This document shows positions 1 through 14,372 of a stretch of DNA of 64,000 nucleotides, piece after piece. The stretch is taken from the NCBI RefSeq assembly GCF_029203285.1, contig NZ_CP115669.1, positions 5,022,001-5,086,000 of the forward strand. Direction: 5' to 3'. How positions within the stretch are numbered: the first letter of the stretch is position 1; each line of letters opens with the position of its first letter. The stretch is from Pseudomonas sp. PSE14. Lineage in GTDB: Bacteria; Pseudomonadota; Gammaproteobacteria; Pseudomonadales; Pseudomonadaceae. The notes below the pieces were generated by a model. That model had not been told where the DNA came from and did no database searches. It saw only the letters and a list, made by a program, of their open reading frames with translations. The position numbers and the translations under genes are program-made.

Positions 1-207
1 GATCGGATCTTCCACATCCAGGATGCCACTGACCTGACGACTGACGATCTCGCAGTCATCGATCAGGATGCCTTCCGGACGGTCGATATAGACCCGAAGC
101 AGGGAATGGCGACCTTGGGAAATGAACTCCAGGCCCCAGCACTCATAGCCGAGCGCTTCTACTACAGGGGCCAACAAGGCCTGCAACTGTTCTAGCTTGC
201 TCGACAC
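1..207 (-). CDS. rimP: Ribosome maturation factor RimP (N-terminal part, runs off the window)
   Basis: The minus strand from a GTG at 207 reads [20 protein letters not shown] and continues with 69 codons that match the N-terminal domain of RimP, which assists assembly of the 30S subunit. A GAGG ribosome binding site lies seven bases before the GTG. The gene is cut by the left edge of the window. In gammaproteobacteria it begins the rimP-nusA-infB operon behind an initiator tRNA gene, and the tRNA-fMet gene is indeed just upstream here. The identification rests on recall of Pseudomonas RimP and is firm; only the C-terminal half is unseen. Confidence 0.93.
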   Translation of the reverse strand, partial: MSSKLEQLQALLAPVVEALGYECWGLEFISQGRHSLLRVYIDRPEGILIDDCEIVSRQVSGILDVEDPI

Positions 208-234
208 CTGATCGCCTCGCGTATGCTGTAGAAA

Positions 235-257
235 TAAAAAATGGGCGAAACGCCCAT
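235..257 (-). terminator. Hairpin with T-tract in the rimP leader
   Basis: Read on the minus strand, ATGGGCG and CGCCCAT form a 7-bp stem around a TTT loop, followed by TTTTTATT. It sits about 28 bases before the rimP start and after the tRNA terminator, so it could act as a leader attenuator for the rimP-nusA-infB operon rather than as a simple end. Confidence 0.75.
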
Positions 258-303
258 CCCTTAAGGACCGCCCTGACCTGGCGGCACGGACTGTCCAGCT
301 AGC

Positions 304-324
304 AAAAAGCCCCTGAAAAGGGGC
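304..324 (-). terminator. Rho-independent terminator after tRNA-fMet
   Basis: On the minus strand AGCCCC-TTTTC-AGGGGCT is followed by a run of five T, beginning 11 bases past the CCA end of tRNA-fMet. Transcription into rimP must either read through this site or start after it. Confidence 0.8.
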
Positions 325-334
325 TCTGCCAAAC

Positions 335-411
<77 letters not shown>

Positions 412-473
412 TCAAAGCTGGTGCGAAATTATACGGTTGAGCCCCTTGAAGGTCAACCGAAACTCCGGAACGA

Positions 474-496
474 AAAGGCCCGCACAGCGGGCCTTT
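474..496 (-). terminator. Terminator between tRNA-Leu and tRNA-fMet
   Basis: A 10-bp perfect inverted repeat AAAGGCCCGC / GCGGGCCTTT with a three-base loop follows tRNA-Leu on the minus strand, with TTTTCG after it. Confidence 0.75.
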
Positions 497-502
497 CGCA
501 TA

Positions 503-588
503 TGGTACCGAGGAGGGGACTCGAACCCCTACAGCCTATGGCCACTACCACCTCAAGGTAGCGTGTCTACCAATTCCACCACCTCGGC
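503..588 (-). tRNA. tRNA-Leu (anticodon GAG)
   Basis: An 86-base class II tRNA begins GCCGAGGTGGTGGAATTGG and ends TACCA. The anticodon arm CTACC-TTGAGGT-GGTAG gives anticodon GAG; a long variable arm follows, as expected for leucine. It lies 16 bases after secG on the same strand, the usual secG-tRNA-Leu order. Confidence 0.97.
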
Positions 589-604
589 AAAAACTCTTGC
601 CTGC

Positions 605-997
605 TTACTTCTGCTCAGGAGCTGCCGGAACATCGCTGTTACCGGTCGCAGGAGCTTGTTGCTGCTCTTGCGAACCCGGCACATCGTTAGCTGCCGGAGC
701 CTTTTCCTGCTTTTGCTCCATCACTACCGGATCAGGAAGGCCGGCATGACGAATCATATCAGCTTTTTCTTTAGCAAAATACGCTAAACCCAAGCTAGTA
801 ATGAAAAAAACCGCAGCAAGTATAGCAGTAAAACGGCTCAGGAAGGTAGCAGAACCTTGGCTACCGAAAACGGTGGCCGAAGCACCCGCACCAAACGACG
901 CACCAGCGTCGGCACCCTTGCCATGCTGAAGCAGGACCAGCACAACCAGACCCAGCGCCATCAGCAGGTGAATCACGATTACAACTGTTTCCAGCAT
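605..997 (-). CDS. secG: Preprotein translocase subunit SecG
   Basis: This 130-residue inner membrane protein is the small non-essential subunit of the SecYEG channel and helps SecA-driven export. Two membrane helices are visible at about residues 3-21 and 52-72, joined by the conserved glycine- and alanine-rich loop ([16 protein letters not shown]). The last 50 residues are a hydrophilic tail rich in Q, E and A, as in other pseudomonads. It starts two bases after the tpiA stop, so the two are co-transcribed, and tRNA-Leu follows. Identification is firm. Confidence 0.96.
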   Translation of the reverse strand: MLETVVIVIHLLMALGLVVLVLLQHGKGADAGASFGAGASATVFGSQGSATFLSRFTAILAAVFFITSLGLAYFAKEKADMIRHAGLPDPVVMEQKQEKAPAANDVPGSQEQQQAPATGNSDVPAAPEQK

Positions 998-999
998 CT

Positions 1000-1755
1000 T
1001 CAGCTTCCTGCGGCGCGACAGATCGCACCGAACTCATCCGCATTCAGGGAGGCCCCACCAATGAGCCCCCCATCGATATCCGGCATTCCGAACAGCTCGA
1101 CAGCATTGGCTGCCTTGACGCTGCCGCCGTACAGGAGACGAAGACCGCGGGCCACTTCAGCGTTTTCCGCCGAGAGCTGCGCACGGATCGCCGCGTGCAC
1201 TTCCTGGGCTTCCTCGGGAGAAGCTGTCAGCCCCGTCCCAATCGCCCACACCGGCTCGTAAGCCACAACGGCGCGGGAAAACGCCCCGACGCCCAAATCT
1301 TCGATCACCGAGCCCAACTGGCGCCCGACGACTTCCAAAGTCTTGCCCGCCTCGCGCTGCTCGCGGGTCTCACCCACGCACAACACCGGAACCAGGCCGC
1401 ACGACTGAACCGCTGCAAACTTGCGACTGATCACGCCATCGCTTTCACCCAGAATCAGGCGACGCTCGGAGTGGCCAACCAGCACCAGGGAGCAGCTCGC
1501 ATCCGCCAGCTGACTGGCTGCGACCTCGCCCGTAAGGGCACCCTGCATGGGTTCAACCGCGCAATTCTGCGCACCGACGGCAATCGCCTTACCTTCCAGA
1601 CCATGCTTGACCTGGTTGATGTACAGACAGGGCGGAAACACCGCCACGTCGACACCCGTAGGAAGAGCCAGTTGCCGCAGGCCTTTGATCAGCTCCGTTA
1701 CACTGGAGCGGGTACCGTGCATTTTCCAATTACCGGCCACCAGGGGTCGACGCAT
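1000..1755 (-). CDS. tpiA: Triose-phosphate isomerase
   Basis: This 251-residue cytosolic enzyme interconverts dihydroxyacetone phosphate and glyceraldehyde 3-phosphate. The substrate-binding NWK is at residues 9-11, catalytic His95 lies in VGHSERR, and catalytic Glu167 in [18 protein letters not shown] near the C terminus binds phosphate. Length and start match the Pseudomonas family. It sits 65 bases downstream of glmM and directly before secG, the usual glmM-tpiA-secG order. Confidence 0.97.
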   Translation of the reverse strand: MRRPLVAGNWKMHGTRSSVTELIKGLRQLALPTGVDVAVFPPCLYINQVKHGLEGKAIAVGAQNCAVEPMQGALTGEVAASQLADASCSLVLVGHSERRLILGESDGVISRKFAAVQSCGLVPVLCVGETREQREAGKTLEVVGRQLGSVIEDLGVGAFSRAVVAYEPVWAIGTGLTASPEEAQEVHAAIRAQLSAENAEVARGLRLLYGGSVKAANAVELFGMPDIDGGLIGGASLNADEFGAICRAAGS

Positions 1756-1820
1756 GCTGTACCTCGCTGAGCAAAGTGGGCGCAGATATTACTCGACAGA
1801 TTTAGAACTGACAAGAGAAA

Positions 1821-3161
1821 TCAAGCACATACCTCGGTTACGACTTTCGCCAGCTGCTCGGCATAAGCTCGCACCCGAGTCTCTTCGTCACCCTCGACCA
1901 TCACCCGAACCAACGGCTCGGTACCGGACTTGCGCAAAAGAACTCGGCCACGGCCCGCCATTTCATCGGTGACCTTGGCACAGGCCTCCTTGACTGCAGG
2001 GTGTTCCAGCGGGTCCACGTCACCGCCGGCAAAGCGCACGTTGATCAGCACCTGCGGACACTTGCGGATGCCCATGCGCGCCTCGGCCAGATTCTGCCCA
2101 CGCGTTTTCAGCGCCATCAGCACCTGTAATGCCGCAATGATTGCATCACCGGTGGTCGTATGCTGGCAGCATACGACATGACCGGAGTTCTCGCCGCCCA
2201 ACTGCCAGTTACGCGCCTGCAATTCGGACATCACATAACGGTCGCCGACCTTGGCGCGCACGAACGGGATGCTCAGGTCCTGCAATGCCAGCTCCAGCCC
2301 CAGGTTACTCATCAACGTCCCCACCACGCCGCCATGCAGCTTGCCGCGATCGAGCAGGTCGCGGGCGATGAGGAAGATAATCTCGTCACCATCGACCACC
2401 GCACCGGTGTGATCCACCATCATCACTCGGTCGCCATCGCCATCGAAGGCGATCCCTATGTCGGCTTGCTCGGCCAGCACGGCAGCCTGCAGCGCCTCCA
2501 TATGGGTCGAGCCGCAGTTTTCATTGATGTTCAAGCCGTTCGGTTGCACGCCGATCACCGACACCTCGGCACCCAGCTCACGGAACACGCTCGGGGCGAT
2601 CTTGTAGGTCGCCCCATGGGCACAATCGACCACGATACGCAGCCCGGCGAAGTCAGTGTTCGACGGCACACTGCTCTTGCAGAACTCGATGTAGCGGCCC
2701 GCCGCGTCGTTGATGCGCGACACTTTCCCCAAGCGGGCCGACTCGACCACGGTCATTGGGGTATCGAGCAGTTCCTCGATAACCAGTTCGACCTCATCGG
2801 GCAGCTTGGTGCCGTGACCGGAGAAGAACTTGATGCCGTTATCGTCATGCGGATTGTGCGAGGCACTGATGACGATACCGGCTTCGGCATGGAAGGTGCG
2901 AGTCAGATAAGCGATGCCCGGGGTTGGCATCGGGCCAAGCAACATCACATCGGCGCCAGCCGCGGACAGCCCCGCTTCCAGGGCGGATTCGAACATGTAG
3001 CCGGAAATCCGGGTGTCCTTGCCCACCAGCACACGACACTTGCCCTGCTGACGGAACGCCATGCCGACGGCCCAACCCAGTTTGAGCACGAAGTCCGGCG
3101 TGATCGGCGGCGTGCCTACACGGCCGCGAATACCATCGGTGCCGAAATACTTCCTGCTCAT
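1821..3161 (-). CDS. glmM: Phosphoglucosamine mutase
   Basis: GlmM converts glucosamine 6-phosphate to glucosamine 1-phosphate for UDP-GlcNAc, and so for peptidoglycan and LPS. The 446-residue protein has the active serine at about 101 in [12 protein letters not shown], the magnesium loop DGDGDR at 240-245, the sugar-binding GENSGH near 325 and the phosphate-binding RKSGTEP near the C terminus. Its ATG overlaps the folP stop by four bases (ATGA), indicating translational coupling; the folP-glmM pair is conserved in many gammaproteobacteria. Confidence 0.97.
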   Translation of the reverse strand: MSRKYFGTDGIRGRVGTPPITPDFVLKLGWAVGMAFRQQGKCRVLVGKDTRISGYMFESALEAGLSAAGADVMLLGPMPTPGIAYLTRTFHAEAGIVISASHNPHDDNGIKFFSGHGTKLPDEVELVIEELLDTPMTVVESARLGKVSRINDAAGRYIEFCKSSVPSNTDFAGLRIVVDCAHGATYKIAPSVFRELGAEVSVIGVQPNGLNINENCGSTHMEALQAAVLAEQADIGIAFDGDGDRVMMVDHTGAVVDGDEIIFLIARDLLDRGKLHGGVVGTLMSNLGLELALQDLSIPFVRAKVGDRYVMSELQARNWQLGGENSGHVVCCQHTTTGDAIIAALQVLMALKTRGQNLAEARMGIRKCPQVLINVRFAGGDVDPLEHPAVKEACAKVTDEMAGRGRVLLRKSGTEPLVRVMVEGDEETRVRAYAEQLAKVVTEVCA

Positions 3162-4027
3162 GCGGGCATCCCCTCTTCTCTTGCACTTTCTACTGCGTGA
3201 ATCATCCGAACCACGTCCACGGTCTCGGCGACATCATGGACACGGATAATGCTGGCACCCTTGGCCACCGCCAGAGCTGCCAGCGCCAGGCTCCCATAGA
3301 GACGCCCATCGACCTCTCGGCCCAGCGCGCGACCGACCATGCTCTTGCGGGATACCCCGACCAGCATTGGGCAGCCCAACTCCATCACTCGCTCCATCTG
3401 CCGGAACAGGCTGAGGTTGTGATTCTGAGTCTTGGCAAAACCGAAGCCGGGATCGACGATGATCCGCTCCCGGGCAATGCCCACCGCTTCGCACGCCGCG
3501 ATACGCTCCTCGAGGAAGCCCAAAACCTCCTTAAGGATGTCCGGGTAGCGCGGATCGTCCTGCATATTCCCCGGCTCGCCGCGCATGTGCATCAGGCAGA
3601 CCGGCAGACCGCTATCGACCGCGGCATCCAGCGCGCCATCGCGCTGCAGCGAACGCACGTCATTGATCAACCCAGCCCCCAGCCGCGCGGTTTCGCGCAT
3701 CACCGCCGGGGTCGAAGTGTCCACCGAAATCACCACATCCAGCTCGCGAGCGATGGCCTCGACCACCGGCGCCACGCGCTCCAGCTCTTCGGTTGGCGAA
3801 ACGACGCGCGCGCCCGGTCGGGTCGATTCACCGCCGACATCGATCAGCGTGGCACCCGCCTCGACCATCTCCGCCGCATGGCGCAGCGCCACATCCAGCC
3901 GATTGAAACGGCCGCCGTCGGAGAAGGAATCAGGGGTGACGTTGAGGATGCCCATGACGTGCGGGCGACTTAAATCAAGAACCCGGTTGCCGCAAGGCAA
4001 CCGGGTCGGGTGGTACAACGAACTCAT
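3158..4027 (-). CDS. folP: Dihydropteroate synthase
   Basis: FolP condenses p-aminobenzoate with dihydropterin pyrophosphate in folate synthesis and is the sulfonamide target. The 289-residue TIM barrel shows the signature [16 protein letters not shown] from residue 26, the second motif [12 protein letters not shown], and the C-terminal pterin-site residues SRKSMVG. It starts nine bases after ftsH ends and overlaps glmM by four bases, so ftsH-folP-glmM is probably one transcript. Confidence 0.96.
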   Translation of the reverse strand: MSSLYHPTRLPCGNRVLDLSRPHVMGILNVTPDSFSDGGRFNRLDVALRHAAEMVEAGATLIDVGGESTRPGARVVSPTEELERVAPVVEAIARELDVVISVDTSTPAVMRETARLGAGLINDVRSLQRDGALDAAVDSGLPVCLMHMRGEPGNMQDDPRYPDILKEVLGFLEERIAACEAVGIARERIIVDPGFGFAKTQNHNLSLFRQMERVMELGCPMLVGVSRKSMVGRALGREVDGRLYGSLALAALAVAKGASIIRVHDVAETVDVVRMIHAVESAREEGMPA

Positions 4028-4036
4028 TCAGTGCTC

Positions 4037-5962
<1,926 letters not shown>

Positions 5963-6153
5963 TTGACTACCCTCTGAAGCCGGCTCCGCCCTGGAAACCG
6001 CTTCGCACGACGGCCAGACTCCTTCCGGCCAAAATTACTACACAACTCCCACCCCAGGCAGGCGTCGTCTGTAACCCTTTATGAACCCCGGCTTACGCCG
6101 GCACAAGCAAAAGCTGCGGGCTATAGACCAATAGCCGGCACAATCATTCCAGT

Positions 6154-6777
6154 CTAGGCGCCGCGAAAGCCTCGTGCGAGCAGATACTGCTCCCGCGAAC
6201 GATCGCGGGACGACAGTGGTTTACGCATCTGCACCTTCTCGAAGTTCTCGCGAACCTGCTTGTGGTAAGCGTCGAAACCCTCACCCTGGAAAATCTTGAT
6301 CAGGAAATCGCCCCCCGGACGCAGCACACGAGTGCAGAGATCCAGGGCCAGCTCGCAGAGGAACATGGCGCGCGGCATGTCCACGGCGGGCAGTCCACTC
6401 ATATTGGGGGCCATATCCGAAATCACAAGGTCTACCGGATTTTCCCCGATAGCCTGGAGCAAATTGGCAAAAACCTCGTCCTCGGTGAAGTCACCCTGGA
6501 TGAAGGTGACATCCGGGATGCTGTCCATCGGCAGGATGTCCGAGGCGATCAGGATGCCCTTGTCGCCGATCACCCGGCTGGTGACCTGGGACCAGCCGCC
6601 TGGCGCCGCGCCGAGGTCGACCACGGTCATGCCTGGACGCAGGATGCGATCCTTCTCCTGGATTTCCAGCAGCTTGTAGCTGGCGCGCGAGCGATAACCG
6701 TCGCGCTGTGCCATCTTCACGTACGGATCGTCGAAATGTTCTTTCAGCCAGCGATGGCTAGTCTTGGAACGGGCCAC
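6154..6777 (-). CDS. rlmE: 23S rRNA 2'-O-ribose methyltransferase RlmE (RrmJ/FtsJ)
   Basis: RlmE methylates U2552 of 23S rRNA late in 50S assembly, using S-adenosylmethionine. The 207-residue protein has the SAM motif [14 protein letters not shown] near residue 52 and the other expected catalytic blocks, [11 protein letters not shown] and [11 protein letters not shown], before the C-terminal [15 protein letters not shown]. It is upstream of ftsH, the widespread rlmE-ftsH pairing, with a 191-base gap that has two small hairpins but no clear promoter or T-tract. It diverges from yhbY. Confidence 0.96.
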   Translation of the reverse strand: MARSKTSHRWLKEHFDDPYVKMAQRDGYRSRASYKLLEIQEKDRILRPGMTVVDLGAAPGGWSQVTSRVIGDKGILIASDILPMDSIPDVTFIQGDFTEDEVFANLLQAIGENPVDLVISDMAPNMSGLPAVDMPRAMFLCELALDLCTRVLRPGGDFLIKIFQGEGFDAYHKQVRENFEKVQMRKPLSSRDRSREQYLLARGFRGA

Positions 6778-6856
6778 GTATTACCTCGTCTGAGCGGCAT
6801 CCCGGTATAACCGAAACTCGGGTAGAATATCCGCCTTTTTTCCCAGGGGTCAGATT

Positions 6857-7171
6857 ATGGCGCTCTCTCAGGAGCAGAAAAAGCAGTTCAAATCTATCGG
6901 GCATCACCTGAAACCCGTATTGACCGTTGCTGAAAACGGTCTGTCGGAAGGCGTGATGGCCGAGCTTGAGCGTGCGCTCAACGATCATGAATTGATCAAG
7001 GTGCAATTCCGCATCGCCGAACGCGACGACCGTCGCGCGCTGATCGACGAACTCTGCCAGAACGGCAGCTGCGAACTGATCCAGGTCATCGGCAAGATGG
7101 CGCTGATCTATCGCCGCAATCCCAAGCCGAACAAGAACCTGTCAAACATCAGCCGCTACAGCGGTCTCTGA
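6857..7171 (+). CDS. yhbY: CRM-domain RNA-binding protein YhbY
   Basis: A 104-residue protein made of one CRM (KH-like) domain of the YhbY family, which associates with pre-50S ribosomal particles. The start MALSQEQKKQFKSIGHHLKP and the GxxG-like stretch VAENGLSEG match the family. It diverges from rlmE, another ribosome assembly gene, as in other pseudomonads. A TAGAAT -10 element lies at 6823-6828, about 29 bases before the ATG, without an obvious -35. Confidence 0.92.
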   Translation: MALSQEQKKQFKSIGHHLKPVLTVAENGLSEGVMAELERALNDHELIKVQFRIAERDDRRALIDELCQNGSCELIQVIGKMALIYRRNPKPNKNLSNISRYSGL

Positions 7172-7189
7172 CAGTCAAGCCCGGCAGCG

Positions 7190-7209
7190 CGGAGCCGGCA
7201 AGGCTCCGC
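7190..7209. terminator. Hairpin between convergent yhbY and the DUF4149 gene
   Basis: GCGGAGCC and GGCTCCGC form a short GC-rich stem in the 42-base gap between the two convergent genes. There is no T-tract, so termination activity is only suggested. Confidence 0.4.
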
Positions 7210-7213
7210 AGCG

Positions 7214-7672
7214 TCAACTCCGCTCGTCCCGCCCCGGCGCCGGCTGCAGCACCAGCAGCAACCCGCAGAGCGCCACCACCAGGTAGTTGAACAGCAGCCA
7301 GCGCTCAGCGTCAGGCGCAACCTGGCGTACGCCGAAATACGCCACCGTCATCACCAGCACGCTGAGCAACAACTGCCCACGCATCTCGCGCGTGAAGGCG
7401 GCGAATCCGCGCGCCTGCCAGAGCACCAGGGCCTGGAGCAGCGCGCAGAAACCGGCGAAACCCAGCAGCAACGGCTTCAGGGCCTGCGCCACCGCATCCA
7501 CCAGCAGCGGCGCCAGGCCGATCTTGCCCAGCGCCGGCAGCATCACGAACTGAAGCAGCCAAAGGCCGCCGACCCAGAATGTCTGGGCCAGCAGCCAACT
7601 GATGGTGCCTGCGCTTGGACTTTGCCGATCAGGCGTGGCGGACTTCAACGATCTCGTACTCGACGTCGCCAC
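7214..7672 (-). CDS. DUF4149-type small membrane protein
   Basis: About 150 residues with four predicted membrane helices (for example [52 protein letters not shown]), matching the DUF4149 family found after greA in pseudomonads. Function is unknown. The start is unclear: the longest frame begins with GTG at 7672, 44 bases inside greA, and a TTG lies a few codons further on; no strong ribosome binding site marks either. The overlap suggests translational coupling to greA. Confidence 0.75.
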   Translation of the reverse strand: MATSSTRSLKSATPDRQSPSAGTISWLLAQTFWVGGLWLLQFVMLPALGKIGLAPLLVDAVAQALKPLLLGFAGFCALLQALVLWQARGFAAFTREMRGQLLLSVLVMTVAYFGVRQVAPDAERWLLFNYLVVALCGLLLVLQPAPGRDERS

Positions 7673-8101
7673 CCGGAGTCTTCACCAGTACGGCGTCGCC
7701 TTCGGTCTTGCCGATCAGCGCACGGGCGATCGGCGAGTTGACCGAGATTTTGCTGTTCTTGATGTCAGCCTCGTCGTCGCCGACGATCTGGTAGGTCACG
7801 GTCTCATCGGTCTCGACGTTGGCGATATCCACGGTGGTACCGAAGATCACCTTGCCAGTGTGCGGAATGGTGGTCACGTCGATGATCTGCGCGTTGGACA
7901 GCTTGGCCTCGATGTCGCGGATGCGAGCCTCGGACATGCCCTGCTGTTCACGGGCGGCGTGGTACTCGGCGTTTTCCTTCAGGTCGCCCAGCTCACGCGC
8001 TTCGGCGATGGCCTGGGTGATCTGCGGGCGCAGAACGGTCTTCAGGTGTTTCAGTTCTTCTTCCAGGGCGCGAGCGCCCTGGACGGTCATTGGAAATTTG
8101 C

Positions 8102-8105
<4 letters not shown>
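7629..8105 (-). CDS. greA: Transcription elongation factor GreA
   Basis: GreA binds the RNA polymerase secondary channel and stimulates cleavage of backtracked transcripts. The 158-residue length is standard: an N-terminal coiled coil ([19 protein letters not shown], with the acidic tip near [11 protein letters not shown]), then the FKBP-like C-terminal domain ending in [10 protein letters not shown]. The ATG overlaps the carB stop (ATGA), and AGGA precedes it by seven bases, so greA is coupled to carB. Confidence 0.97.
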
Positions 8106-11323
<3,218 letters not shown>

Positions 11324-11342
11324 GGGACTCTCGTTGCAATAT

Positions 11343-11999
11343 TCAGGAAAGGGTTGCGCTGGCCAGCTTCACGCCAAAGCCGACGAACAGGGCGCCGACG
11401 CCACTCGAGGCGCCGGCAGCCAACCGTTGCCGCCGACGGAACCAGGCCGCCAGACGCACACCGGAGAAAATCAGGAAACTCAGGTACAGGGCGCTGATGA
11501 TCTCGAGGATCGTGCCCAGCACCAGGAACGACAGGCCGGGGTAGGCGTAACCCGGGTCGACGAACTGGATGAAGAAGGAGATGAAGAAAAGGATCGCCTT
11601 GGGGTTGGACAGGCTCAGCAGCAGCGCCTTGCGGAACGGCTGGTTGACGTCCACTTCCTTGGCCGGCGCGGCGGCCGCTTCCAGCGGGTGGCGCAGCTTC
11701 TGCCAGCCACCGCGGAGCATGCCGATCCCCAGGTAGAAGAGGTAGGCGGCGCCGACGTACTTCAGACCCAGAAACAGCATCGGCTCGGCCTTGAGCACCG
11801 AGGCGATACCCAGCGCCGACAGGAACATCAGGATCGCATCACCCAGGAACACCGCACTCGCCGCCCGATAGCCCGAGGCCACGCCGCGCTGGGCGGCGGT
11901 GGCGAGGACGAACAGCGAGTTCGGCCCCGGCAGCAGGACGATGAACAACGTACCCAGGACGTAGGTCCAGAGGTCGGTGATTCCCAGGGTCGGCATCAT
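11343..11999 (-). CDS. LysE/RhtB-family amino acid exporter (LeuE-like)
   Basis: A 218-residue inner membrane protein with six hydrophobic helices and the family signature [16 protein letters not shown] near residue 25. Family members export amino acids such as leucine, threonine, homoserine or lysine; the sequence is nearest to LeuE as I recall it, but the substrate is not proven. It lies between carA (40 bases upstream) and carB (19 bases downstream), so all three are probably co-transcribed. Confidence 0.88.
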   Translation of the reverse strand: MMPTLGITDLWTYVLGTLFIVLLPGPNSLFVLATAAQRGVASGYRAASAVFLGDAILMFLSALGIASVLKAEPMLFLGLKYVGAAYLFYLGIGMLRGGWQKLRHPLEAAAAPAKEVDVNQPFRKALLLSLSNPKAILFFISFFIQFVDPGYAYPGLSFLVLGTILEIISALYLSFLIFSGVRLAAWFRRRQRLAAGASSGVGALFVGFGVKLASATLS

Positions 12000-12039
12000 C
12001 TTCTTCTACCTCTTCCGTCTAGTTCGCACCAGGCCGGAC

Positions 12040-13176
12040 TCAGCGGCGCTCGGCCATCGCCGCGATGAAGCGGTCGAACAGCGGAGCGACGTCGTGCGGA
12101 CCAGGGCTGGCTTCCGGGTGACCCTGGAAGCTGAAGGCTACCTTGTCGGTGCGCTCGATACCCTGCAGGGTGCCGTCGAACAACGACTTGTGGGTAGCGC
12201 GCAGGTTGGCCGGCATGCTCGCCTCGTCCACGGCGAAACCGTGGTTCTGGCTGGTGATCATCACCACGCCCGAATCCAGGTCCTGCACCGGGTGGTTGGC
12301 ACCGTGGTGGCCGTGGCCCATTTTCAGGGTCTTGGCGCCGGAAGCCAGGGCCAGCAGTTGGTGGCCGAGGCAGATACCGAACACCGGGATCTCGGTGTCG
12401 AGGAACTCGCGGATAGCCTGGATGGCGTAATCGCACGGCTCGGGGTCGCCAGGACCGTTGGAGAGGAAGATGCCGTCCGGATTCAGGGCGAGCACTTCGC
12501 TGGCCGGGGTCTGTGCCGGCACGACGGTCAGGCGGCAGCCGCGGGCTACCAGCATGCGCAGGATGTTCAGCTTCACGCCGAAATCGTAGGCAACCACGTG
12601 GTACGGCAGGTCGGCAGCGGCGATTTCCGGATGGCTGTCGGTTTCCAGGTTCCACACGCTGGAACGCCACTCGTAGCGCTCGGTGGAGGAAACGACTTTC
12701 GCCAGGTCCATGCCTTTCAGGCCCGGGAAGCCCCGCGCCAGTTCGAGGGCTTTTTCCTCGGTGGCGTCGGGGCCTGCCAGGATGCAGCCGTTCTGCGAAC
12801 CCTTCTCGCGCAGGATGCGGGTCAGGCGGCGGGTATCGATGCCGGCGATGGCAACGGTACCGTTCTCTTTCAGGTAGTCCGGCAGGGACTGCTTGTCGCG
12901 CCAGCTGCTGGAGAGCAGCGGCAGGTCGCGAATGATCAGGCCGGCGGCCCAGACCTTGTTCGACTCGGCGTCTTCCGGCGTGGTGCCGGTGTTGCCGATG
13001 TGCGGGTAGGTCAGGGTGACGATCTGTTGGGCGTAGGAAGGATCGGTGAGGATTTCCTGGTAGCCGGTCATGGCGGTGTTGAACACCACCTCTCCGACGG
13101 TCTGGCCGTCGGCGCCGATGGCTTCACCGCGAAAAACGCTGCCGTCGGCAAGTGCAAGTATGGCTGGCTTAGTCAA
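12040..13176 (-). CDS. carA: Carbamoyl-phosphate synthase small subunit
   Basis: CarA is the glutamine amidotransferase subunit that hydrolyses glutamine and channels ammonia to CarB. The C-terminal class I domain has the nucleophile in [14 protein letters not shown] and the His-Glu pair in [12 protein letters not shown] place the start at TTG 13176 (then [12 protein letters not shown]), because GGGAGG lies just upstream and the resulting 378 residues match the Pseudomonas enzyme; the open frame extends further upstream without support. The leader has an ArgR-type box, a promoter and a terminator hairpin. Confidence 0.96.
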   Translation of the reverse strand: MTKPAILALADGSVFRGEAIGADGQTVGEVVFNTAMTGYQEILTDPSYAQQIVTLTYPHIGNTGTTPEDAESNKVWAAGLIIRDLPLLSSSWRDKQSLPDYLKENGTVAIAGIDTRRLTRILREKGSQNGCILAGPDATEEKALELARGFPGLKGMDLAKVVSSTERYEWRSSVWNLETDSHPEIAAADLPYHVVAYDFGVKLNILRMLVARGCRLTVVPAQTPASEVLALNPDGIFLSNGPGDPEPCDYAIQAIREFLDTEIPVFGICLGHQLLALASGAKTLKMGHGHHGANHPVQDLDSGVVMITSQNHGFAVDEASMPANLRATHKSLFDGTLQGIERTDKVAFSFQGHPEASPGPHDVAPLFDRFIAAMAERR

Positions 13177-13222
13177 GAAGACCTCCCGTAGTTCAAGCCT
13201 GGCTGGGCGTGCGCAGATTGTA

Positions 13223-13262
13223 AAAAAGCGGGATGACATCAGAAGAAGTCATCCCGCTTTTT
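13223..13262. terminator. Strong hairpin with A/T flanks before carA (terminator or attenuator)
   Basis: AAAAAGCGGGATGAC and GTCATCCCGCTTTTT form a near-perfect 15-bp stem around CATCAGAAGAA-type loop sequence; it terminates in either direction. It lies 46 bases before the carA TTG and downstream of the likely carA promoter, so it would act on carA mRNA as an attenuator as well as ending dapB transcription. Confidence 0.85.
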
Positions 13263-13304
13263 ATGTGATCATGCTGCGCTGCTTTTAGTGGACACACTAA
13301 AGCT

Positions 13305-13325
13305 GTAGTTTACAGAAAAGCGACA
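13305..13325 (-). promoter_or_regulatory. ArgR-type operator upstream of carA
   Basis: The minus strand reads TGTCGC-N8-AA-N5, an exact match to the half-site consensus known for Pseudomonas aeruginosa ArgR. It overlaps the TAAACT -10 element of the proposed carA promoter, a position that suits arginine-dependent repression of carbamoyl phosphate synthesis. Confidence 0.65.
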
Positions 13326-13335
13326 TCATGGTCCA
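13307..13335 (-). promoter_or_regulatory. carA: Candidate carA sigma-70 promoter
   Basis: On the minus strand TGGACC (plus 13330-13335) is followed after 17 bases by TAAACT (plus 13307-13312). The predicted start lies near 13300, upstream of the terminator hairpin. Confidence 0.5.
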
Positions 13336-13372
13336 CCTTTTGCACGACGTACGGCTATGCCACCCAGCGTCA

Positions 13373-13507
13373 GCTTTCGATCTCGCGAGCTAGAGTCGGG
13401 CAAGGCGGATAGGAATCGAGGGCACGGAGTTTACACGTGCTAAATGAGCACCCGAGGCTCCTATCCAACGCCGCCCGGACGACGCGCAACAGATCGAAAG
13501 CGGGTGC

Positions 13508-13510
<3 letters not shown>
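13373..13510 (-). repeat. Nested inverted repeats between dapB and carA
   Basis: Outer arms of 11 bp (GCTTTCGATCT 13373-13383, AGATCGAAAGC 13491-13501) enclose inner arms CGGGC/GCCCG (13397-13401, 13473-13477) and GGATAGGA/TCCTATCC (13407-13414, 13459-13466). A further 10-bp pair, TGAGCACCCG (13445-13454) and CGGGTGCTCA (13501-13510), joins the apical part to the dapB stop codon region and crosses the long stem. Confidence 0.7.
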
Positions 13511-14368
<858 letters not shown>

Positions 14369-14372
14369 TGCA

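Larger units (their letters stand above)
13177..13507 (-). other. carA leader and dapB-carA intergenic region
   Basis: This 331-base gap has no protein gene. From the dapB side it contains nested inverted repeats (13373-13510), a sigma-70-like promoter with an ArgR-type site over its -10, a tiny possible reading frame (10 codons, ATG ATG TCG CTT TTC..., with AAGGTGG before it, overlapping the promoter), then a strong terminator hairpin and the carA ribosome binding site GGGAGG. Confidence 0.8.

Noticed and set aside
13177-13239. N-terminal extension of carA
   Set aside because: The added residues cross the terminator hairpin and have no family support; TTG 13176 follows GGGAGG.
13321-13355. 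Ten-codon carA leader peptide (MMSLFCKLQL)
   Set aside because: It has a good ribosome binding site but lies over the proposed promoter -10, so it would not be on that transcript; kept only as a note in the leader description.
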